NCBI GenBank assembly: GCA_905369775.1
Contig: CAJPJR010000059.1
Location: 1 to 12,133 of the forward strand
DNA from: Prevotellaceae bacterium UBA1746
GTDB lineage: Bacteria > Bacteroidota > Bacteroidia > Bacteroidales > Bacteroidaceae
Length of the DNA stretch: 12,133 nucleotides
Direction: 5' to 3'
Below are positions 1 to 6,101 of the stretch, in pieces. The notes beneath the pieces were generated by a model. It ran no database searches and was not told where the DNA came from. It saw only the letters and a program-made list of their open reading frames with translations. The translations under genes and the position numbers were made by a program. Position 1 is the first letter of the stretch, and every line of letters starts with the position of its first letter.

Positions 1-25
1 TAGCGGGAGTGATTAAATAGAAAAT

Positions 26-93
26 GGGGGGACTTTTGGGGGATTTCTCCCCGTTTTCCTGAAAAAGTTGGGGAGTTTTTGAGAGAAAGTCCC
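26..93 (+). terminator. Probable rho-independent terminator inside a larger inverted repeat
   Basis: CTCCCC at 47-52 pairs with GGGGAG at 70-75. A short TTTT/AAAA stem (54-57 with 62-65) can form inside, and TTTTT (76-80) follows the hairpin directly, as in an intrinsic terminator read on the plus strand. An outer pair of 8-base arms, GGGACTTT (29-36) and AAAGTCCC (86-93), encloses it. The minus strand has no T-run after the hairpin, so the direction is plus. It would end a transcript from a gene to the left of the window, which cannot be seen. The small hairpin GGGGA/TCCCC (39-52) is an alternative fold of the same bases. Confidence 0.5.
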
Positions 94-388
94 GCAGTTG
101 AGGCAAGCATCTCCATGAAGGGGGCGAGAATGTGCTTCCGGATGGGGAAATGTTCGGTCTTTTTGTCGATCGTTGGGGAGGAATGGATCCGTTTGCCGTA
201 AGATGGAGTTGTGCATAGGCGATGAGAGGAGAACAGCCGTGGTATTTGTGCGGAAAAGGAAGGTATATTGAGCAACATGTGGCATTTGGGGTGCACGCGG
301 TGGAAGCGGTTGCACGATTCCTGTAATGTGTGCGCGCTAATCTCCCAAAAATGTTGTATATTCGCATCGTTTATCCTCACTATTTCCG
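94..388. other. Intergenic stretch with no supported gene
   Basis: I see no protein gene, tRNA or clear repeat here. A minus-strand open frame across 13-315 and a plus-strand one from 268 exist, but their translations are rich in Pro, Arg, His and Cys, have no recognisable domain, and overlap the terminator-like hairpin or the start of the next gene. The peptidase frame cannot extend into this stretch: its first in-frame stop upstream is TAA at 338-340, with no start codon between that and 389. The stretch therefore most likely holds the promoter and leader of the plus-strand cluster. Confidence 0.5.
357..364 (+). promoter_or_regulatory. Possible -7 box for the M64-ftsK-lolA-trxB cluster
   Basis: TATATTCG matches the Bacteroidetes -7 consensus TAnnTTTG at all but one fixed position and lies 24 bases before the peptidase start. 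I see no good TTTG -33 element at the expected distance, so this is a weak call based on position and one imperfect box. Confidence 0.25.
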
Positions 389-1702
389 ATGATGATACGT
401 GCACTCTTGATTTGTCTCTTGACCTGTTGCGCTTGTGTAAGTCGTGCGCAGGTCTATTTTGAACGTGATTTCCGTGATTCGACGCTTCGCATCGACTATG
501 TTTTTGCAGGTACGGACAGTACACAGCGCATCGCGGTAGACGAATTGAAATCCTTTGCCGGTTGGGCCGGACGAAGGGTGAATTTGGATCGTGTCCCGCT
601 GAAAGGAAATGGAGAAATCGTGATGCGCGATGCACAGGATGGACACGTGATGTACAAACACTCGTTCAGTACGCTTTTTCAGGAATGGCAAAGCAGTGAA
701 GAGGCCACGCGTGTGCCGCGGTCGTTCGAGAGCGTGTTTTTACTCCCCTTCCCGCGTAGAAATGTGCTGGTGACAGTTTCGCTGTTCGACAATAAAGGAC
801 GAACGGTGTGCACAATGAGTCACCCGGTGAAGGTCAATGACATTTTGATCCGCCCTGTTCAGGCTCCGACCGCGCCTTGGCGATGGATACACCGTGGGAA
901 TGAGCGGGAGGCGTGTATTGATCTGGTGATCGTAGCCGAGGGATACACTGCGGCCGAGCAAGAGCAATTTTTTGCCGATGCGAAAGCGGCGAGTGATGAG
1001 ATTTTGAAGTATGCGCCCTTCTGCAATTATCGCGATCGTTTCAATGTGCGTGCTGTGGCCTTGGCAAGTCAAGATTCCGGAGTGAGCATTCCCCATGATG
1101 GCGTGTGGAAGCGGACGGCGCTGTCGTCGCATTTCGACACCTTCTACAGCGATCGTTATCTCACCACGCTGAAGATCAAAACACTGCACGATGGTTTGGG
1201 CAGTTTGCCCTACGAACACATCATCATCTTGGCCAACACCCGGCAGTATGGTGGCGGTGGCATTTACAACAGCTACGTGCTTTCGGCTGCTCACAACCGA
1301 CACTTCCTCCCCGTCACGGTGCACGAATTCGGTCACTCGTTCGGAGGTTTGGCCGATGAGTACTTTTACGATGACCAATACAGCAATTTCTATTCGCCGG
1401 ATGTGGAACCCTGGGAGCAAAACATCACCACGTTGGCCGATTTCGGCAGTAAGTGGAAAGACATGCTGCCCCGTGGGACCAAAATCCCGACTTCGACCAA
1501 AGGACTATCGGAGTTGGACATGCGCCACATCGGGGTGTATGAAGGAGGGGGCTATATGTCGAAGGGCGTGTACCGTCCTTTTGTGAACTGCCGGATGCGT
1601 ACGAACGAAGTACCCGAATTTTGCGGAGTGTGCCAACGTGCACTGCGTAGAATCATCGAATTTTATACTCGTCCTCAGGACGTGCCCAGCCCGGGGCGAT
1701 GA
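389..1702 (+). CDS. Secreted peptidase M64 (IgA-peptidase family) zinc metalloprotease
   Basis: This 437-residue protein starts with a Sec signal peptide (hydrophobic residues 3-16, likely cut after Ser-Arg-Ala at 20). An N-terminal beta-type domain of the M64_N kind spans about 22-145, and the catalytic domain about 165-430. The zinc site is HEFGHSFGGLADEY at 312-325: H312 and H316 bind zinc, E313 is the catalytic base, and a third ligand probably comes from the D323/E324 pair. Met403 in NCRMR may be a Met-turn, and C401, C412 and C415 could form a disulfide. The start is the first ATG after the in-frame stop at 338; no Shine-Dalgarno is visible. The family is named after the Clostridium ramosum IgA protease, but Bacteroidales members have mostly unknown substrates, so cleavage of IgA is not implied. 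It is first in the cluster, 53 bases before ftsK. The family call is strong; the substrate is unknown. Confidence 0.9.
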   Translation: MMIRALLICLLTCCACVSRAQVYFERDFRDSTLRIDYVFAGTDSTQRIAVDELKSFAGWAGRRVNLDRVPLKGNGEIVMRDAQDGHVMYKHSFSTLFQEWQSSEEATRVPRSFESVFLLPFPRRNVLVTVSLFDNKGRTVCTMSHPVKVNDILIRPVQAPTAPWRWIHRGNEREACIDLVIVAEGYTAAEQEQFFADAKAASDEILKYAPFCNYRDRFNVRAVALASQDSGVSIPHDGVWKRTALSSHFDTFYSDRYLTTLKIKTLHDGLGSLPYEHIIILANTRQYGGGGIYNSYVLSAAHNRHFLPVTVHEFGHSFGGLADEYFYDDQYSNFYSPDVEPWEQNITTLADFGSKWKDMLPRGTKIPTSTKGLSELDMRHIGVYEGGGYMSKGVYRPFVNCRMRTNEVPEFCGVCQRALRRIIEFYTRPQDVPSPGR

Positions 1703-1711
1703 GTCTGGGCA
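1683..1711 (+). repeat. 7-bp inverted repeat across the peptidase stop codon
   Basis: TGCCCAG (1683-1689) and CTGGGCA (1705-1711) are perfect reverse complements separated by 15 bases that contain the TGA at 1700-1702. In RNA this makes a modest hairpin between the peptidase and ftsK. No T-run follows, so it is not a standard terminator. It could act in RNA processing or stability, or be chance. Confidence 0.35.
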
Positions 1712-1755
1712 TAGCAAACCTTGAGTCCACAACGAGAATCACTAATCAATGAAGT

Positions 1756-4362
1756 ATGGCTTCGAAAGCAAAGACTGACAGAAAGAAGAAAAAAACACCC
1801 AAGAAGGGAGCTAAGACGGTGAATGGTCGCCGAACCGAATTGAAACAGGAGCTGCGCGAGGTAGTGGGCGTGGAGTCGAAGGCGGACATTGTGCGCTTCT
1901 CGTTCGGCGTCGTGTTTGCGCTCGTCTCGATCTTCCTGTTTCTGGCGATTGTTTCCAATGTGTTCACCGGAAGCAGGGATCAAGCCGGTGTGGAAAGCGG
2001 ACAGTTGACACAAGCTGCCAACTATGCCGGGACCTTCGGGGCCTATGTCAGTTACTATTTGATGCACAACTTGTTCGGATTGTTCAGTGTTTTGATCCCT
2101 GTCTTCGGTACGACACTGGCCATCAAGCTGTTTGTCGATGATCCGAAGGCGATTCGTCTTTGGAAGGTCTTTATTCACCTCACCATTATCATGGTGGTGG
2201 GCAGCGTTGACTTGGCTTTTGTGCAAGAAGCCTTCCTCCCCGAGGCCATGGTCCAGATGCTGCCTTTTGACTTGGGCGGTTTGCACGGGAAATTGGTGCT
2301 GGAATTCATGACCCACTATGTGGGTTTGGTTCCTTCGGGCATTGTGCTTGCTTTGCTGACGGTGTCTTATGTGGGCTATTGGTTCCTTCAGGTCCTCATC
2401 ACCCTATTTGCGGCCATCTCCACTTTCTTTGGTTGGATTTTTGCTTCGACCAGAACAGACGATGACGAAGAGGAAAGCGAAGAGGAGGACGATGACGAAG
2501 AGACAGAGGCCGAAACAGGGGCAATGTCGACCGAGGAGCAAACAGAGGCGGATGAGATTCCGGAACAGGACGCCACCGGAAGGCAGACTGACGAGGAGCA
2601 GACCAACGAATTTGCCACGACAGATGAGGGAACAACGCATGATGCACAAACGATTGAGTTGGATTTGAATGACAATTTCGAAGTGAAAGGACCTGATTCC
2701 GAAGAGTCTGCGCTCCCCTCCCCCACTTCGCAATCGGCCAATGCCACCGACGGCGCATTGCCCGATCCTCAATTGTCTGTGGAAGCGATACATTCAGAAG
2801 TGGAGGCGGGCAGCAAGACGGTGGCCGCCGTCGAGGCATTGGGACCGTACGATCCGCGAGCCGATCTTTCACGCTATAAATTTCCTCCGCTTTCGCTTTT
2901 GGACAAACATGGTGAGGGAAACCCGCCCATCGACATGGAGGAACAGAATGCGAATAAGCGGCGCATTGTCGAAGTCTTGGGCAGTTTCGATGTGAAAATC
3001 ACCCATATTTCGGCGACAGTGGGCCCCACCGTGACGCTCTATGAGGTGACTCCCGAAAAAGGGGTGCGCATTCAGAAAATTAAGAACCTGCAGGATGACA
3101 TCGCGATGTCGTTGGCGGCTATCGGTATCCGCATTATTGCTCCCATTCCGAAGAAAGGGACGGTCGGCATCGAAGTGCCTAATAAACGGCCGCAGATTGT
3201 GTCGATGGAGAGCATTCTGAATACGAAAAAGTTCAGAGAAACGGACTACGCGCTACCGATTGCCCTCGGAAAGACGATCACGAACGAAGTCTTCATGGTG
3301 GATCTGGCCAAGTTGCCGCACTTGCTTGTGGCAGGTGCCACGGGTCAGGGTAAGTCTGTGGGACTGAATGCCATCATCACGTCGCTGCTCTACAAGAAAC
3401 ACCCGGCCGAGCTGAAATTGGTGATGGTTGACCCGAAGAAGGTGGAGTTTTCCATGTATAATCCGATTGTCAATCATTTTTTGGCGCAAGTTCCCGAGAG
3501 TACCGAGCCGGTCATCACGGATGTGAAGCAGGTTGTGCAGACTTTGAAGAGCGTATGCCAAGAAATGGACGATCGTTACGATTTGCTCAAGCGGGCGACG
3601 TGCAGAAACATCAAAGAATACAATACGAAGTTCGTGGCACGCCGACTCAATCCCAATGACGGCCATCGATTCATGCCCTATATTGTCGTGATCATCGACG
3701 AATTTGGCGATTTGATCATGACAGCCGGAAAAGAAATCGAGATGCCGATTGCGCGCATTGCGCAGTTGGCACGTGCGGTGGGCATACACATGATCATTGC
3801 CACGCAGACGCCGCGCGCAACCATTATCACCGGCCAGATCAAGGCCAACTTCCCCGCAAAAATGGTCTTCAAGGTTTCGGGACGTGTGGAGCAGACGGTT
3901 CTTGACCAGCCGGGCGCGAACAATCTCATTGGTCGTGGCGATATGCTCTTTACGGGCGAAGGCACAACCGAGCGCGTTCAATGTGCTTTCGTCGATACGC
4001 CGGAAATTGAACAGCTCACCGAATATATTTCGCAGCAGCAAAGTTATCCCTACCCGTATGAATTGCCGCTGGTGGCTGAAGACAGCGAGGGCGGCTCCGA
4101 AACGTTTGGTGGCCCGGGAGGTAGCACATTCGAACAAGTGGCTCATTTTGTGGTGAGCACGGGACAAGGTAGTACTTCGAAGATACAACGCACATTCAGC
4201 ATCGGGTTTAACCGTGCGGGACGACTGATGGACCAACTCGAAGAGGCCGGAATCGTCGGACCGGTCAACGGTTCGAAGCCCAGAGAGGTGTATGTGCAGT
4301 CAGAAACAGAATTAGAAAAGATCCTCGAGCAGCTGAAAGCTCAAGGAAAAAAGTTTGATTGA
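1756..4362 (+). CDS. ftsK: DNA translocase FtsK/SpoIIIE
   Basis: This septum-anchored ATPase pumps chromosomal DNA during division and helps XerCD resolve chromosome dimers at dif. The 868-residue protein begins with a Lys/Arg-rich tail (1-30). Four or five membrane helices follow (about 47-70, 97-125, 136-156, 182-204, 205-229), then a strongly acidic linker (about 236-295) and a disordered stretch to about 370. The alpha domain is near 396-495 and the RecA-like motor near 505-760, with Walker A GATGQGKS (527-534) and Walker B IIDEFGD (646-652). The C-terminal winged-helix gamma domain (about 790-855) carries STSKIQRTFSIGFNRAGRLM, the part that reads DNA polarity signals and contacts XerD. 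The ATG at 1756 is the first in frame with the conserved protein; no clear Shine-Dalgarno precedes it. All parts are intact. Confidence 0.97.
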   Translation: MASKAKTDRKKKKTPKKGAKTVNGRRTELKQELREVVGVESKADIVRFSFGVVFALVSIFLFLAIVSNVFTGSRDQAGVESGQLTQAANYAGTFGAYVSYYLMHNLFGLFSVLIPVFGTTLAIKLFVDDPKAIRLWKVFIHLTIIMVVGSVDLAFVQEAFLPEAMVQMLPFDLGGLHGKLVLEFMTHYVGLVPSGIVLALLTVSYVGYWFLQVLITLFAAISTFFGWIFASTRTDDDEEESEEEDDDEETEAETGAMSTEEQTEADEIPEQDATGRQTDEEQTNEFATTDEGTTHDAQTIELDLNDNFEVKGPDSEESALPSPTSQSANATDGALPDPQLSVEAIHSEVEAGSKTVAAVEALGPYDPRADLSRYKFPPLSLLDKHGEGNPPIDMEEQNANKRRIVEVLGSFDVKITHISATVGPTVTLYEVTPEKGVRIQKIKNLQDDIAMSLAAIGIRIIAPIPKKGTVGIEVPNKRPQIVSMESILNTKKFRETDYALPIALGKTITNEVFMVDLAKLPHLLVAGATGQGKSVGLNAIITSLLYKKHPAELKLVMVDPKKVEFSMYNPIVNHFLAQVPESTEPVITDVKQVVQTLKSVCQEMDDRYDLLKRATCRNIKEYNTKFVARRLNPNDGHRFMPYIVVIIDEFGDLIMTAGKEIEMPIARIAQLARAVGIHMIIATQTPRATIITGQIKANFPAKMVFKVSGRVEQTVLDQPGANNLIGRGDMLFTGEGTTERVQCAFVDTPEIEQLTEYISQQQSYPYPYELPLVAEDSEGGSETFGGPGGSTFEQVAHFVVSTGQGSTSKIQRTFSIGFNRAGRLMDQLEEAGIVGPVNGSKPREVYVQSETELEKILEQLKAQGKKFD

Positions 4363-4363
4363 T

Positions 4364-4963
4364 ATGAAACTACGAATGCTAATGATGGCATGTGCCTTCA
4401 CCGCGATCGGTGCTTGGGCACAATCTGCCAAATCGGTACTGGACAAAGCGGCTTCGCAGCTGAGCCGAGGCGCTGTGTCCGCTCATTTTTCTGCAAGCGG
4501 CGCAATGGGCAAGCAAAGCGGCACATTGGTGGCGCAAGGCAACAAGTTTGTGCTCACATCGCCCAAAGCGCGTATCTGGTTCGACGGAAAAACGGAATGG
4601 GCGCTGGCGCAAGGTTCCGGAGAAGTGAACGTTACGACACCTTCTGCCGGAGAGGTGGCTTCCATGAACCCGATGAACTTCGTTTATCTCTACAAGCGTG
4701 GCTATAATGCCACGGTTGCTGACAAGGGAACTTCGTATGAAGTGCATTTGGTGGCCACGAATGCGAAGAATTCGATTAAGGAGGCCTATGTGATGGTGGC
4801 GAAATCGTCGAATCTCCCGTACCAGGTGCGGATTCGTACCGGGGCGTCGTCGTGGACTACGATATCGATCTCGGGACTACAGGTGGGGGCCAAGAAAGGA
4901 GATGCCTTCTTCCGCTTCAACGCCAAGGATTTTCCGAAGGTTGACGTGGTAGATCTCCGATAA
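4364..4963 (+). CDS. LolA-like periplasmic outer-membrane lipoprotein carrier
   Basis: A 199-residue exported protein. Residues 1-19 form a signal peptide, likely cut after Ala-Trp-Ala before Gln20. The mature part has the LolA fold pattern: alternating beta strands, with NKFVLTSPKARIWFDGKTEW near 57-76, MNPMNF followed by LYKRGY near 101-113, and a closing FRFNAKDFPKVDVVDLR. LolA proteins shuttle lipoproteins from the LolCDE complex to the outer membrane; family membership rests on this pattern, and client binding is inferred. ATG 4364 is preferred over an in-frame TTG at 4355 because it begins a standard signal peptide. It lies one base after the ftsK stop, with AAGGA at 4343-4347 inside ftsK, so translation is probably coupled. 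I saw no lipobox. The lolA name is withheld because Bacteroidetes carry several divergent LolA-like proteins. Confidence 0.85.
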   Translation: MKLRMLMMACAFTAIGAWAQSAKSVLDKAASQLSRGAVSAHFSASGAMGKQSGTLVAQGNKFVLTSPKARIWFDGKTEWALAQGSGEVNVTTPSAGEVASMNPMNFVYLYKRGYNATVADKGTSYEVHLVATNAKNSIKEAYVMVAKSSNLPYQVRIRTGASSWTTISISGLQVGAKKGDAFFRFNAKDFPKVDVVDLR

Positions 4964-4990
4964 GACACATATTTAATACAACAAATTCTC

Positions 4991-5929
4991 ATGGAACATC
5001 TCAAAACACTCATACTCGGTAGTGGTCCTGCGGGCTATACTGCCGCCATTTATGCAGGTCGTGCCGGTTTCTCACCGGTGATTTACGAAGGATTGCAGCC
5101 GGGAGGACAACTTACGCAGACAACAGAAATCGAAAACTTCCCCGGTTATCCCGAGGGAGTGGAAGGAAATCAGTTGATGGAGGATCTTCGCAAGCAAGCA
5201 GAGCGCTTCGGAGCGGAGGTTCGCAACAAGGTGTGTGTAAAAGCCGACCTCTCGAAACGCCCCTTCACGCTGAAATTTGATGACGAGAGCGAAGTCCTGA
5301 CGGATACGCTGATCATTGCGACCGGAGCTACCGCGAAATACCTCGGATTGCCCGACGAAACGAAATATCAAGGTGCCGGTGTTTCGGCTTGCGCCACGTG
5401 CGATGGTTTTTTCTATCGGAAGAAAGTTGTGGCTGTTGTGGGCGGTGGAGACACGGCGTGCGAGGAAGCCACGTATTTGGCCGGTTTGGCAGCGAAAGTT
5501 TACATGATTGTGCGTAAACCTTACTTGCGCGCTTCGAAAGCGATGCAAGATCGCGTGTTGAACAACGAGAAAATCGAAGTGCTCTTCGAGACGAACACGC
5601 TCGGCTTGTACGGCGACGGTGGCGTAGAAGGGGCTCACGTGGTGTATCGCAAGGGCGAAGCTGACGAACGCGCGTATGATTTGCCGATTGATGGGTTCTT
5701 CCTGGCGATTGGCCACAACCCCAACACGGAACTCTTCAAGGGACAACTTGATATGGACGCAACCGGTTATCTCGTAACGGAGGGACAAACGCCGCGCACG
5801 AACATTCCGGGTGTTTTCGCTGCCGGAGATGTGGCTGATCCCATTTATCGCCAGGCGATCACGGCGGCTGCCATGGGCTGCAAGGCAGCTCTCGAAGTGA
5901 AAACGTTCTTGGACGAGCACGCGAATTGA
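4991..5929 (+). CDS. trxB: Thioredoxin-disulfide reductase
   Basis: A 312-residue cytoplasmic flavoprotein that passes electrons from NAD(P)H through FAD and a redox disulfide to thioredoxin. The FAD-binding GSGPAG is at 10-15, the redox-active CATC at C134-C137, the pyridine-nucleotide GGGDTACEEA at 151-160, and the C-terminal FAD motif GVFAAGDV followed by DPIYRQ from 274. Length is normal for the low-molecular-weight class. One oddity: the usual NADPH-phosphate motif HRRxxxR reads VRKPYLR (174-180), so the His is Val and the second Arg is Lys. This may be lineage-normal, but cofactor preference should not be assumed. The gene starts 27 bases after the lolA-like gene behind an A/T-rich spacer and is followed by a strong terminator. 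No thioredoxin gene is present in the window. Confidence 0.96.
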   Translation: MEHLKTLILGSGPAGYTAAIYAGRAGFSPVIYEGLQPGGQLTQTTEIENFPGYPEGVEGNQLMEDLRKQAERFGAEVRNKVCVKADLSKRPFTLKFDDESEVLTDTLIIATGATAKYLGLPDETKYQGAGVSACATCDGFFYRKKVVAVVGGGDTACEEATYLAGLAAKVYMIVRKPYLRASKAMQDRVLNNEKIEVLFETNTLGLYGDGGVEGAHVVYRKGEADERAYDLPIDGFFLAIGHNPNTELFKGQLDMDATGYLVTEGQTPRTNIPGVFAAGDVADPIYRQAITAAAMGCKAALEVKTFLDEHAN

Positions 5930-5961
5930 GTCCTCATTCGCATTACTCCATAACAATAAAG

Positions 5962-6000
5962 GCGCCTTCTCACATCCGATGTGAGAAGGCGCTTGTTTTT
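5962..6000 (+). terminator. Strong rho-independent terminator after trxB
   Basis: The arms GCGCCTTCTCACAT (5962-5975) and ATGTGAGAAGGCGC (5979-5992) are perfect over 14 bp, with a 3-base CCG loop, and are followed by TTGTTTTT. It lies 32 bases after the trxB stop. Read on the minus strand the hairpin is followed by TTTATTGTT, so it may also stop leftward transcripts and act in both directions. Confidence 0.93.
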
Positions 6001-6034
6001 GTTCCTGTGAGCACGATATGGCGGCGGGTATACG

Positions 6035-6073
6035 AAAATCGCCTCCGTTTGCACGTGAGCAAGACGGAGGCGA
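6035..6073 (-). terminator. Rho-independent terminator after the PiT transporter gene
   Basis: TCGCCTCCGT (6039-6048) pairs perfectly with ACGGAGGCGA (6064-6073). The stem continues with TTGC/GCAA (6049-6052 with 6059-6062) past a single bulged base at 6063, around the loop ACGTGA. On the minus strand a TTTT run (6038-6035) follows the stem, placing it correctly 28 bases after the transporter stop codon. With the trxB terminator it separates the two convergent units. Confidence 0.8.
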
Positions 6074-6101
6074 TGGGGAAGTTCTTTTCGAGGTCCTCTA
6101 T

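Noticed and set aside
13..315. Minus-strand open frame of 100 codons at the left edge
   Set aside because: The product is rich in Pro, Arg and Phe with no recognisable domain, and the frame runs through the terminator-like hairpin. It is probably chance in a region of few stops.
740..1420. Minus-strand open frame inside the M64 peptidase
   Set aside because: It is antisense to the catalytic domain, including the zinc motif, and has no signs of a real protein.
2461..2640. Acidic repeats in ftsK as a possible repeat array or insertion
   Set aside because: The GA-rich stretch encodes the Glu/Asp-rich linker in frame. Linkers of this type are normal in FtsK proteins and there is no regular repeat unit.
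3253..4236. Long minus-strand open frame (327 codons) inside ftsK
   Set aside because: It is antisense to the most conserved motor part of ftsK, has a His- and Arg-rich product with no fold pattern, and is explained by codon bias of the sense gene.
5072..5956. Minus-strand open frame (294 codons) covering trxB
   Set aside because: It lies antisense to a complete, motif-perfect trxB; its product has no domain and its existence follows from sense codon use.
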